In this document: piece by piece, positions 1-7,688 of the stretch
Position numbering within the stretch: the first letter of the stretch is position 1
Layout of the letters: the number at the start of each line of letters is the position of its first letter
Assembly (NCBI GenBank): GCA_005800405.1
Contig: SYFN01000004.1
Span: forward strand, 1 to 14,275
Direction: 5' to 3'
Origin: Burkholderiales bacterium
GTDB taxonomy: Bacteria > Pseudomonadota > Gammaproteobacteria > Burkholderiales > Burkholderiaceae_D
Length of the DNA stretch: 14,275 nt
The notes under the pieces: model-generated
The model's input: the letters and a program-made list of their open reading frames with translations, nothing else
The model's database searches: none
What the model was told of the DNA's origin: nothing
Position numbers and translations under genes: made by a program

Positions 1-1
1 C

Positions 2-1639
2 ACCATTGCCGCCACTACCTGGACAGAGTACAAACAAAGTATCGAACGTGATCCGGCACTGACGCGACGCTTTCAGGTCATCAAAGTCGATGAACCTAGC
101 GAAGCCGCCGCTGTGGGCATATTGCGCGGCGTCGTCGGCAAACTCGAGCAACATCATCAGGTACAGATTCATGATGCTGCGGTACGTGATGCAGTGCATC
201 TGTCACACCGCTATCTGCGTTCGCGCCAGCTGCCCGATAAAGCAATTAGCATTCTGGATACCGCCTGCGCACGCGTAGCGCAAAGTCAGGCGGCTCTGCC
301 AGCTCTGATGGAAGCGCTGCGCCGAGATATCGCGGACACCGAGCATCAGCTGCGACTCTATCAGCGAGACACCAGCGCCGGCGAAGATCGCACTGGAGCG
401 ATCGCTGAGCGTGAATCCGCATTGAGTGCATTGCGAGTGCAATTTGGTACGCTTGAACAGCGTTTGCAGGAAGAGCGACAGCAAGTTGCGCACTTGAATG
501 CACTGCGCGTTGAGCTGCAACAAATGCCGGGTGCGGCTGCCCAGTCAGACGTACTGATCGCTCTGGAAGCCCAGCTCAAGACCTTGCAAGGCGAGCAGCC
601 GCTCGTGCATGACGCTGTCAATCGTCGCGTCATTGCCGAAGTGCTGTCCGATTGGACAGGCATTCCTTTAGGTCGCATGCTCGACGACGAGCAACAGGCG
701 GTATTGCATTTGCATGAGCGACTACAGGCACACATCATCGGGCAAGATCAGGCGCTGGATACGATTGCACGCCGCGTGCGTAGCTACCGCGCTGGACTTG
801 ATGATCCGATCAAACCAGTGGGTGTATTCCTGCTGGTCGGACCCAGCGGCGTCGGTAAAACAGAGACAGCCTGTCAGCTAGCCGATCTGCTGTATGGCGG
901 TCAGCAGAACATGATCACGGTGAATATGTCCGAGTATCAGGAAGCCCACTCGGTCTCGGGGCTCAAAGGCGCACCGCCCGGTTATGTCGGTTATGGTCGC
1001 GGTGGCGTGTTGACCGAAGCCGTACGCCGACAACCGTATAGTCTGATTCTGCTCGATGAAATGGAAAAAGCTCATCCCGATGTGCTGGAACTGTTTTATC
1101 AGGTCTTTGATAAGGGCACGATGGATGACGCAGAAGGTACCCGCATCGATTTCCGAAACACGCTGATTCTGTTGACTTCGAATGCCGCACAGGAAGTGGT
1201 CGTCGAGACCTGTCGTCAGCAACCAGACGCGAGCCTTGAATCCATGACAGCTGCGCTGCGTCCGGCCTTGCTGCGCCAATTTTCTTCCGCGTTTCTGGGG
1301 CGGGTCATTCTTGTACCTTACCGACCCATTGCGGATATGCAGTTGCGCAGCATCGTGGACATCAAGCTCTCGCAACTGGCTGCGCGCATCCAGCAAAATC
1401 ATGGCGCACACTTTGTTTGGCACGATGCCGTCGCTGATACCATTGTTGCGCGTTGCCACGAAGTCGAAAGCGGCGCGCGGAATATCGATCACATCGTGAC
1501 ACAAAATCTGCTACCCGAGCTGGCCTCGCAGGTGCTGCAGCATATCGCCGATGGCCGAGCATTCAACGAAGTCGTGTTATCACTTGATAGCCGTCTCGAT
1601 TTCCAGTTTGCCCTGCACAACAGGGAGTCAGCGCGATGA
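2..1639 (+). CDS. clpV: ClpV/TssH, T6SS sheath-recycling AAA+ ATPase (5' end outside window)
   Basis: This is the C-terminal 545 residues of the double-ring ATPase that disassembles the contracted T6SS sheath in the cytoplasm so its subunits can be reused. The reading frame is open from base 2, so the N-terminal domain and the Walker A of the first ATPase domain lie upstream. Counting from base 2, the fragment begins TIAATTWTEY in the first ATPase domain, with the arginine pair of DPALTRRF at residues 22-23. A Gln/Glu-rich coiled-coil middle segment spans about residues 100-186. The second ATPase domain has Walker A GPSGVGKT at 280-287, Walker B LILLDE with D352/E353, pore-loop text PPGYVGYG, and the sensor region FLGR near 434. 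The spacing and wording match ClpV rather than housekeeping ClpB (DFRNTLILLTSNAA). The stop overlaps the vgrG start (ATGA), indicating translational coupling. No frameshift or lost catalytic residue was seen. Confidence 0.96.
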   Translation, partial: TIAATTWTEYKQSIERDPALTRRFQVIKVDEPSEAAAVGILRGVVGKLEQHHQVQIHDAAVRDAVHLSHRYLRSRQLPDKAISILDTACARVAQSQAALPALMEALRRDIADTEHQLRLYQRDTSAGEDRTGAIAERESALSALRVQFGTLEQRLQEERQQVAHLNALRVELQQMPGAAAQSDVLIALEAQLKTLQGEQPLVHDAVNRRVIAEVLSDWTGIPLGRMLDDEQQAVLHLHERLQAHIIGQDQALDTIARRVRSYRAGLDDPIKPVGVFLLVGPSGVGKTETACQLADLLYGGQQNMITVNMSEYQEAHSVSGLKGAPPGYVGYGRGGVLTEAVRRQPYSLILLDEMEKAHPDVLELFYQVFDKGTMDDAEGTRIDFRNTLILLTSNAAQEVVVETCRQQPDASLESMTAALRPALLRQFSSAFLGRVILVPYRPIADMQLRSIVDIKLSQLAARIQQNHGAHFVWHDAVADTIVARCHEVESGARNIDHIVTQNLLPELASQVLQHIADGRAFNEVVLSLDSRLDFQFALHNRESAR

Positions 1640-3663
1640 GAACCGGCTTCAATCAAGATCGTGCACTGCTCTCAGTCAGCTCCGCCTTCGGTGCCAACGT
1701 GCTGCTGCTGGAAGAGTTCTCGGGAACCGAATCCTTGTCCCAGACCTTCGAGTTTCATCTGTCGATGAAATCATCACAGATTGCGCTGGATCCCAACACC
1801 ATTATCGGTACGGTGGTGACGGTGACCGTAAAACACATCAATGGCATGACCCGTTACTTCAGTGGTGTGATTCGCCGCTTCACACAGGCCGGCATGGATG
1901 CCGACTTTGCCTTTTACAGCGCCGAGATGGTACCCACGCTGTGGCTGCTATCGCTCTCTCGTGACCGCATGATTTTTCAGAATAAATCTGTGGTGCAGAT
2001 TATCGAATCCATCCTCGGTACGCACAGCGTCAGCTTCGACAAAAAACTCAAAGGCTCATATGCCCCGCGTGAATATTGCGTTCAGTACGATGAAACACCG
2101 CTGGATTTCATCATGCGCCTGATGGCACAGGAAGGTATCTTCTACTACTTCACCTTCAGCGGCTCGACCCATACCCTTGTCCTGGCTGATGATCCGAGTG
2201 CGTTTGCCGATTGCGAGAAGTCGACGCTGGTTCTACGTGGGCGCAGCGACAGTCACAACTTTCCTGACAGCGTAATGCGCTTTGAGGCGATTGGTCAGTT
2301 GGTCACACAGACGTTCACCGGCGCTGATTATGACTATCCTGCACCCAGTACTGTCTTGATGGCGAATGCCGCCGGTGCAAAGGGCCGCGGTACCTTCTAT
2401 GACTACCCGCATCTGCAACAGACCGTTGATGCCGGCAAAAAAATTCTGGGTGTGCGAGCCCAAGCCAGCCAGGTTGATGCATCCACCGTCCAGGGGGAGA
2501 GCGTCTGCAACAGCCTGCATGCGGGTGGCGCATTTACATTGACTGGCCATGCGAACAGCAAGCTCAATCTGCGCTATGCGCTGCGTCGAGTCACGCACCG
2601 GGCTACACCTTCAACCTATACCAATCATTTCGAAGCCTTTGCGGCGTCAGTCACTTTCCGCCCGCCTCGCTCGGTGCCTCAACCGGTGGTCCCTGGCAGT
2701 CATTCTGCGGTGGTCGTGGGCCCAAGTGGAGAAGAAATTTGGACCGACACCATGGGTCGGGCGAAGGTGAAGTTTCACTGGGATCACTCGGATACGAAAA
2801 ACGACACCTCCTCCTGCTGGGTACGGGTATCTCAAACCTGGGCCGGCAATGGCTGGGGCAGTCTGTTTATTCCGCGCATTGGGCAAGAAGTCATCATCAA
2901 CTACCTCGATGGCAATCCGGATCGTCCTATCATTACCGGTTGCGTCTACAACGGGGAACGCGCCACGCCTGTGGAGCTACCCAAGATGCAAACGCAAAGT
3001 GTATTGCGATCACGCCCAACCAAAACCGGTAACGGCATTTCCAAGACCACTGCCATTGAAGCTGATCGCATGCATGGCAATGAAATCCGCTTCGAAGACA
3101 AGAAAGGCGACGAGGAACTGTATTTTCATGCCGAGCGCGATCTGAAGATCGATATAGAAAATGATCTTGAAACAACGCTGTACAAGGGCTCCGAAGAACA
3201 TCTGATCAAAAAAGGCAACCGCACGATTGAAGTCACCCAAGGTAATGAATCGCATACTGTGGGCGGTACCCGCGATCTGAAAATTACTGGTGATGAGACG
3301 CACGAAAATACGGGTGATTTTTCTCATACGGTAAAAAAAAATTATACCCTCGAGGTAACAAAGGACATGCTGCAAACGATCAAGGGCAAATCAACCATCA
3401 AGATCACCGGCGACTTGCTCATTGATGTCAGTGGCAGTATCACCTTCAAATCAGGTACCACGATTGCGATGACCTCAGACACTGCGACCACGATTAAAGC
3501 GGGTACTGAGCTCAAGAGCGAGTCGGGCACTGCCTTTGGCATCAAGGCAGGTACTGATCTGAAAGCAGAGGCATTGTCGATTGCCGGCAAAGCCTCAGCA
3601 TCGGCAGAAATCGATGGTGGTGGCATGCTCACGCTCAAGGGCGGTATGGTGAAAATCAATTGA
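1636..3663 (+). CDS. vgrG: VgrG/TssI, T6SS spike protein without toxin extension
   Basis: This 675-residue protein forms the trimeric spike at the tip of the T6SS tube. Residues 1 to about 345 are the gp27-like base, with the family text YCVQYDETPLDFIMRLMAQEGI. Residues about 365-440 are the gp5-type OB fold, with TDTMGRAKVKFHWD, SCWVRVSQTWAGNGWG and IPRIGQEVIINYLDGNPDRP. The rest is a repetitive, Gly/Thr/Lys-rich beta-helix that ends LKGGMVKIN, the usual end of a core VgrG. There is therefore no C-terminal effector domain, and cargo would have to travel with the DUF4280 tip, with Hcp, or from elsewhere. The ATG lies inside the clpV stop (ATGA overlap). The next gene follows after 13 nt, so VgrG opens a tip cassette within the larger operon. 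Confidence 0.97.
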   Translation: MRTGFNQDRALLSVSSAFGANVLLLEEFSGTESLSQTFEFHLSMKSSQIALDPNTIIGTVVTVTVKHINGMTRYFSGVIRRFTQAGMDADFAFYSAEMVPTLWLLSLSRDRMIFQNKSVVQIIESILGTHSVSFDKKLKGSYAPREYCVQYDETPLDFIMRLMAQEGIFYYFTFSGSTHTLVLADDPSAFADCEKSTLVLRGRSDSHNFPDSVMRFEAIGQLVTQTFTGADYDYPAPSTVLMANAAGAKGRGTFYDYPHLQQTVDAGKKILGVRAQASQVDASTVQGESVCNSLHAGGAFTLTGHANSKLNLRYALRRVTHRATPSTYTNHFEAFAASVTFRPPRSVPQPVVPGSHSAVVVGPSGEEIWTDTMGRAKVKFHWDHSDTKNDTSSCWVRVSQTWAGNGWGSLFIPRIGQEVIINYLDGNPDRPIITGCVYNGERATPVELPKMQTQSVLRSRPTKTGNGISKTTAIEADRMHGNEIRFEDKKGDEELYFHAERDLKIDIENDLETTLYKGSEEHLIKKGNRTIEVTQGNESHTVGGTRDLKITGDETHENTGDFSHTVKKNYTLEVTKDMLQTIKGKSTIKITGDLLIDVSGSITFKSGTTIAMTSDTATTIKAGTELKSESGTAFGIKAGTDLKAEALSIAGKASASAEIDGGGMLTLKGGMVKIN

Positions 3664-3676
3664 GAACCCACTGACC

Positions 3677-4303
3677 ATGAGCGACGATACTCTCAAAATG
3701 TCTCCGACAGAAGCCGTGCGCATCGTGGGCGACGATGGCGGTTTGCGTCAGTCAGTGAGTATGCGCAGCGGTCAATTGCATGGCCCGACCGAGAGCTATG
3801 ACGAATATGGTCGCCTGCTGCAGCGTGCCGCGTACAGTGACGGGCAGCGTCATGGCAGCAGCGAATATCACTTCAATGATCGGCTGCAGATGAAGCAGCA
3901 ATATGAGCAAGGTCAGGCACATGGCCTCACCACCGTCTACGACAGTGCCGGTCACGTGGCTGCCGAGTTGAATTTTGTGAAGGGTCTGCTTCAGGGTGAA
4001 GCACGCTATTACACGCACGGTCGCCTGATTCGTCGTGCGCGGTACAAAGACGGCAAGCTTGATGGTGTGGTTGAAGACCTGACTACAGATGGCAAGATCA
4101 TTCAACGTACGACTTACAAAGACAATGTACTGCACGGCCCGATGATCCGTTACTGGACCAATGGGCAGGTGATGGAGTGCAGCAATTTCGACAAGGGTCT
4201 GATTGTGGGTGATTCAGCACGCTTTGATCAGAAGGGCAAACCGCAAGGTGGCGAGGCGCCACGGATGGCGGAACGGTTCGAAAAACTGTTCAGGGGCAGC
4301 TGA
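3677..4303 (+). CDS. MORN-type repeat protein in the VgrG tip cassette
   Basis: This 208-residue protein is built almost wholly from seven repeats of 22-24 residues between about residues 27 and 195. Each follows the pattern aromatic-x-x-G-x-x-H-G, then a Tyr and a second Gly, as in QLHGPTESYDEYGRL, QAHGLTTVYDSAGHV and VLHGPMIRYWTNGQV. This is the MORN_2 / YwqK-like repeat, which often gets the loose database label 'antitoxin repeat'. There is no signal peptide and no membrane segment, so it should be cytoplasmic; the tail ends MAERFEKLFRGS. It sits 13 nt after vgrG, and its stop overlaps the next start by one base (TGATG). The position suggests a chaperone or adaptor that loads the PAAR-like tip on VgrG, or an immunity protein. 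The sequence does not decide between these, and the function is unknown. Confidence 0.85.
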   Translation: MSDDTLKMSPTEAVRIVGDDGGLRQSVSMRSGQLHGPTESYDEYGRLLQRAAYSDGQRHGSSEYHFNDRLQMKQQYEQGQAHGLTTVYDSAGHVAAELNFVKGLLQGEARYYTHGRLIRRARYKDGKLDGVVEDLTTDGKIIQRTTYKDNVLHGPMIRYWTNGQVMECSNFDKGLIVGDSARFDQKGKPQGGEAPRMAERFEKLFRGS

Positions 4304-4689
4304 TGGGCAAATTAGTTTGCTCTGGTGCGATGTTGAAATGCTCTTTTGGTATGGCGCCGGGGACGCTGAATGTACTGCCATTGAATTGCGTGATGTCGGG
4401 TGCGCCATCGGCCAACATCATGGATAACGTACCCATGATGAACATCATGCCCTTTGGCATGTGTCAGTCCATGGCCAATCCCATGGTCGCTGCTGCGACT
4501 GCAGCAGCAATGGGCGTGCTCACTCCCATGCCCTGCATACCCATGACAGTTGCACCCTGGGTACCGGGCTCGCCCACCGTACAGATTGCCAACATGCCCG
4601 CACTGAACGACAGCTCAAAGCTGATGTGCAATTGGGGAGGATCGATCGAGGTCTCGATGCCCGGCCAAATGACTGTGGAGGTCGCATGA
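4303..4689 (+). CDS. DUF4280 PAAR-like protein (candidate spike tip)
   Basis: This 128-residue protein matches the DUF4280 PAAR-like family. It opens with GAMLKCSFG, has NIMPFGMC in the middle, PMPCIPMTVAPW around residues 75-86, and LMCNWGGSI near the end. Canonical PAAR proteins cap the VgrG trimer as a sharp, metal-stabilised cone, and a protein of this family beside vgrG most likely does the same. Six cysteines are present at residues 6, 13, 29, 54, 78 and 109. C13, C54, C78 and C109 lie in the family-like motifs and are plausible metal ligands. Methionine is strikingly frequent, at 18 of 128 residues. There is no toxin extension. The start shares a base with the MORN gene's stop, and the stop lies inside the start of the following small gene (ATGA), so its expression is locked to both neighbours. 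Confidence 0.9.
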   Translation: MGKLVCSGAMLKCSFGMAPGTLNVLPLNCVMSGAPSANIMDNVPMMNIMPFGMCQSMANPMVAAATAAAMGVLTPMPCIPMTVAPWVPGSPTVQIANMPALNDSSKLMCNWGGSIEVSMPGQMTVEVA

Positions 4690-4928
4690 AAATCACGCTC
4701 TTAATGACACCGCGTCTGGTTATGATTTGCACCGTGTGTTCTGTGCTGCTGATCGCCCTCTTGGTCATGCTCGGCTTTGAGCTGGGTCATCAATCGGCCA
4801 AAGCAGATTACGAAGCCAGAATGCAAGCCACGCCGGAGAACAAGAGCGCAGCAGCTTATTCGCCGGTCGTGCTGCCTAACGCGAGCTCGGTGATGTACAA
4901 CGCCACTGCACCGGGGAAAGGCAAATAA
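4686..4928 (+). CDS. Small single-pass membrane protein, unknown function
   Basis: This is an 80-residue protein that I do not recognise. The start at 4686 is chosen because it makes an ATGA overlap with the DUF4280 gene, and the stop overlaps the tssJ start (TAATG). An upstream in-frame ATG would run through the DUF4280 gene. The N-terminus carries Lys and Arg (MKITLLMTPR), followed by one hydrophobic segment at about residues 11-30. The remaining ~50 residues are polar, with ADYEARMQATPENKS and a Pro/Ala/Ser-rich tail ending in GKGK. The positive-inside rule predicts a cytoplasmic N-terminus and a periplasmic tail. There is no lipobox. Coupling on both sides argues for a real gene. Its place between the tip and the outer-membrane lipoprotein suggests an envelope-complex accessory, which is inference only. 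Confidence 0.75.
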   Translation: MKITLLMTPRLVMICTVCSVLLIALLVMLGFELGHQSAKADYEARMQATPENKSAAAYSPVVLPNASSVMYNATAPGKGK

Positions 4929-5413
4929 TGATGACTGCCGCATCATCCCGCTGGCTGCTCATGCTGATGCTTCTGCTGTGCCTGGGTGGCTGCAGCACGG
5001 TTAAAAACTCCTTGTTCCCGCCAGGGGTGAAACTCAACTGGGAGCGTGTGTCGCTAACCACCGCGGCGAAATCGAATCGGGATTTTCCAGTGGCAGTCGA
5101 CATTGTGCTGGTCATGGATGAGACATTAGCCAGAAAAATCTCCTCCATGAAGGCTGGCGACTGGTTCGCTTCACGTGCCGGGCTGATCAAGACCCATCCA
5201 GGAGATCTGGATATCGAAAGTCTCGAGCTGGTACCGGGCGCAACCATCACCTTGCCCGGCAAGCGATTTACGCAGAAACGTGTGTTCCTTGCCGTGATCA
5301 TCGCGGACTATTTCACCTCGGGTGATCATAACGTGCGCGTCGATAGCTTCAAAGGCAAGCTCAGTATTGAATTGGGCGCGACTGATTTTTCGGTGAGCGC
5401 TTCGGAGAAATGA
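4928..5413 (+). CDS. tssJ: TssJ, T6SS outer-membrane lipoprotein
   Basis: This 161-residue lipoprotein anchors the T6SS membrane complex to the outer membrane and contacts the periplasmic end of TssM. A hydrophobic signal (LLMLMLLLCLGGC) ends in a clear lipobox, LGGC, with the lipidated cysteine at residue 22 and a mature protein of 140 residues. The mature part reads as the beta-sandwich TssJ fold: FPVAVDIVLVMDETLARK, GDWFASRAGL, then VPGATITLP and FLAVIIADYF. The wording is more divergent than in well-studied TssJ proteins, so the call leans on the lipoprotein signal, the size and the position just before tssK. Two adjacent ATG codons (4928 and 4931) could both start it; the first overlaps the preceding TAA and suggests coupling. 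The serine after the lipidated cysteine fits outer-membrane sorting. Confidence 0.88.
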   Translation: MMTAASSRWLLMLMLLLCLGGCSTVKNSLFPPGVKLNWERVSLTTAAKSNRDFPVAVDIVLVMDETLARKISSMKAGDWFASRAGLIKTHPGDLDIESLELVPGATITLPGKRFTQKRVFLAVIIADYFTSGDHNVRVDSFKGKLSIELGATDFSVSASEK

Positions 5414-5437
5414 ATGAATGATCAAATCCAGTTCTAT

Positions 5438-5441
5438 GGAG
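5438..5441 (+). promoter_or_regulatory. Ribosome binding site of tssK
   Basis: GGAG lies 7 nt before the ATG at 5449. The 35-nt tssJ-tssK gap is the largest inside the operon, so tssK has its own initiation signal. This site favours 5449 over the ATG at 5414, which opens only a 12-codon frame. Confidence 0.7.
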
Positions 5442-5448
5442 CCAATGC

Positions 5449-6771
5449 ATGAAATGTCCTGATCGTATTCAGTGGCATGAGGGCATGCTGCTCTCGCCAC
5501 AGCATTTTCAGCTGGAGTCGGCACGTATTGATGCACTCATTGCCTGGCACACGCTGACAGGTACACCCTATGCTTGGGGGGTGAAACGCCTGAAGTTCGA
5601 TCTGGCGCTGCTCGCCTCTGGCACCGTTCGGATCCTCGAACTTGAAGCCATCCTGCCAGATGGCACTGCGATTGCACTCTCGCACGACGAGACGCAGGGC
5701 ATTGACCTATCGATCCGTCTCGATGGGATCAAGGACGCGCTGTCACAAGGGCCGCAAACGATATGGCTTTGTCTGCCGGTTTCACGCAACATGAAAATGC
5801 CTAAAATAGCGCCGCGTTTTTTATCAGTTAAAACGGATCCTATCGAAGATGAAGTCTCTGATGCCGCATCCGCTGATATTCCGCGCCTGATACCAAACCT
5901 TTCGCTCGCCACAGGCGAAGCACCGCCCGCCCTGATGGTCAGTATGGCCATTGGTGGTGTGCTGGAAGATGATGGCGTTATCAAACTCAATGATACGCTG
6001 CCCGCACTGCTTGATTTACATGCCGTCCCTGAGTTGCTGGAGCAGTTTCGCGAGATGGTACATCTGCTGCGAAGTAAAGCGGCGTTTGTTGCGCGACAGG
6101 CGGCTGGCGTCTCGGTCGCAGAGCAGCGAGCCGAGCGACTGGTGCTGTTGCAGCGTCTCTCGTGCATGGTACCGTCCTTGCCAGTACTGGAGGCGCATTT
6201 GCAGAGCCCGGTGATTTCACCGTATCCGCTCTATCTCGCACTGTGTAATTTACTGGGTCCGCTCTCACTGCTGCGCCCGGGTGCACTGCCGATCACGCCG
6301 CCACCCTACGATCACGCGCAACCACATCGCACTTTGCTGCCATTACTTAAAGAGCTCAGCGACAACCTGTCCGAAGTGAGTCAGGATTATCGAGAGATCA
6401 ATCTCGAATGGATAAACGGCGCCTTCGAGCTGGTGCTGCGACCCGAGTGGATCAGCAAGCGGCTGGTGATCGGTGTGAAAGGGCCAAAGCTGGCTGAGCT
6501 CGAGCAATGGATGGATACCGCTGTCATCGGACCGGCGCATGTATTTTCCGAGTTGCGAGAAAAACGGGTGCTGGGCTACCGGCGCGCGCGCATCACCGCA
6601 GCGCCCGAGATGCAATTGCGCAGCTTGCCCGACGTGATGCTCTATGAAATCCTTCCCGGGCCGGAGCTGAGTCAGGCTGACAGCCGGCTGGTGATAGGTC
6701 CCTCGGGCCGCTCCGCCAGCACGAGCCGACCCGCCAGTATCGCGCTCTTCATTCACACCCAGGGGTATTGA
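5449..6771 (+). CDS. tssK: TssK, T6SS baseplate-to-membrane connector
   Basis: This 440-residue protein, a normal length for TssK, links the cytoplasmic baseplate (TssEFG/VgrG) to the membrane complex through TssL and TssM. The N-terminus has the family signature IQWHEGMLLSPQHFQ at residues about 7-21. The shoulder domain follows, then the helical middle (RLSCMVPSLPVLEAHLQ, SPYPLYLALCNLLGPLSLL). The C-terminal head includes LVIGVKGPKLAELEQWMDTA and ends ASIALFIHTQGY. It is cytoplasmic, with no signal peptide or membrane segment. The start is set by a GGAG site 7 nt upstream. The tssL start follows 11 nt after the stop. No truncation or frameshift is visible. Confidence 0.96.
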   Translation: MKCPDRIQWHEGMLLSPQHFQLESARIDALIAWHTLTGTPYAWGVKRLKFDLALLASGTVRILELEAILPDGTAIALSHDETQGIDLSIRLDGIKDALSQGPQTIWLCLPVSRNMKMPKIAPRFLSVKTDPIEDEVSDAASADIPRLIPNLSLATGEAPPALMVSMAIGGVLEDDGVIKLNDTLPALLDLHAVPELLEQFREMVHLLRSKAAFVARQAAGVSVAEQRAERLVLLQRLSCMVPSLPVLEAHLQSPVISPYPLYLALCNLLGPLSLLRPGALPITPPPYDHAQPHRTLLPLLKELSDNLSEVSQDYREINLEWINGAFELVLRPEWISKRLVIGVKGPKLAELEQWMDTAVIGPAHVFSELREKRVLGYRRARITAAPEMQLRSLPDVMLYEILPGPELSQADSRLVIGPSGRSASTSRPASIALFIHTQGY

Positions 6772-6774
6772 GGT
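6770..6774 (+). promoter_or_regulatory. Ribosome binding site deciding the tssL start
   Basis: GAGGT overlaps the tssK stop codon and lies 8 nt before the ATG at 6783. This favours 6783 over the in-frame TTG at 6768, which would add five residues and has no comparable site. Confidence 0.65.
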
Positions 6775-6782
6775 CTACATCC

Positions 6783-7688
6783 ATGGGCAAGCTCACTCTT
6801 CCGACACGAACCCCGACACCCGCGATCACGACGCTGATCCCGGCTTCGGTCTCCGAACCACGGGCGGCGGCACCGCAGGCAGCGAGCGTGCCGACCGATT
6901 CCTTGCTGCTGCGGCAGTTGCGGCAGTTTGTTGCCGAAGTGTTACGCGTTATCGAGGGCTACGAAAACCATCGCACGAAATCGGAGGACGAAACCTCCAT
7001 TGCGCGTGCTGCAGCCGAAGAAGTCTGCCACCAACTTGCGCGAGAAATTGAGACACAAACCATGGAAATCTCGCGAATAGGTACGCCGGTAGATCGCGCG
7101 GCCGTCGAGGAATTGCGCTACTTGAAAGCTGCGATTGCCGATGAATTTTTACTGTCTCGTCCCTGGCCTGGCCAGTCACGTTTTACCGAGAGCCTGATTG
7201 AGACGCGGCTATTTGGCAGTAGTGTTTCTGGCGACAAGATTTTTGAACAAATTGATGCACTCCTCGCAGAAACCAGCGGCCCACCACCACAAATGGCGCC
7301 ACTCTATTTGTTTGTGATTGCGATTGGTTTCGAAGGTCGTTATCGCGGTGATCAGGCCGCTCATCATTTGCAACCTTTACGCGACGCACTGTTTAGAAAA
7401 ATTTATCGTCGCGAGCCTGCTCTCGCACCCGGACTAGCAAATCAGCCCACCCATGCTGATCGTGTGCTGTCGGCACAGGCCTATCGCTATCCGCTTTCCA
7501 ATATAGCGCCGGTGCGTTTTTTCCGTTTCAGCCGCGGCTTTGTCGGATTCATTGGCGTGATGCTGCTCCTGCTGATTTTGTCGCAAGTGTTGTGGCGCGT
7601 GACCTCGGCTCCTGTTCGCAAAGCACTGGAGCCAACGACGACGGAGCGGATACAGCAAAATGTTCCCGATGAGGGCGATCGTGGCTAA
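6783..7688 (+). CDS. tssL: TssL (DotU/IcmH family), T6SS inner-membrane protein
   Basis: With the ATG at 6783 the protein has 301 residues. TssL is an inner-membrane component that pairs with TssM and recruits the baseplate through TssK. A Pro/Ala-rich N-terminus of about 40 residues precedes the cytoplasmic DotU domain, which carries AAVEELRYLKAAIADEFLL, FFEQID-like KIFEQIDALLAE and the signature YLFVIAIGFEGRYRG. One membrane segment lies near the C-terminus at about residues 253-272 (FVGFIGVMLLLLILSQVLW), leaving a ~29-residue periplasmic tail. There is no OmpA-like peptidoglycan-binding domain, so this is the short form, and cell-wall anchoring would need another protein. The last 29 nt overlap tssM in another frame, a strong sign of coupled synthesis of the two partners. 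Confidence 0.95.
   Translation: MGKLTLPTRTPTPAITTLIPASVSEPRAAAPQAASVPTDSLLLRQLRQFVAEVLRVIEGYENHRTKSEDETSIARAAAEEVCHQLAREIETQTMEISRIGTPVDRAAVEELRYLKAAIADEFLLSRPWPGQSRFTESLIETRLFGSSVSGDKIFEQIDALLAETSGPPPQMAPLYLFVIAIGFEGRYRGDQAAHHLQPLRDALFRKIYRREPALAPGLANQPTHADRVLSAQAYRYPLSNIAPVRFFRFSRGFVGFIGVMLLLLILSQVLWRVTSAPVRKALEPTTTERIQQNVPDEGDRG

Noticed and set aside
878..1504. Long minus-strand frame of 208 codons opposite clpV
   Set aside because: It lies entirely under a conserved ATPase domain on the + strand; the translation shows no family features.
3480..3663. Possible effector extension at the VgrG C-terminus
   Set aside because: The segment is the repetitive beta-helix of the spike and ends in GGMVKIN, the usual core terminus, without a separate domain.
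4461..4685. Upstream extension of the small membrane protein to an earlier ATG
   Set aside because: The extension reads through the conserved DUF4280 gene in another frame; the ATGA junction at 4686 is the natural start.
5414..5452. Twelve-codon frame (MNDQIQFYGANA) before tssK
   Set aside because: Too short and overlapping the tssK start; no sign of a leader-peptide mechanism.
5568..6167. Minus-strand frame of 199 codons opposite tssK
   Set aside because: Ser/Arg-rich shadow of a conserved gene, with no ribosome site and no recognisable domain.
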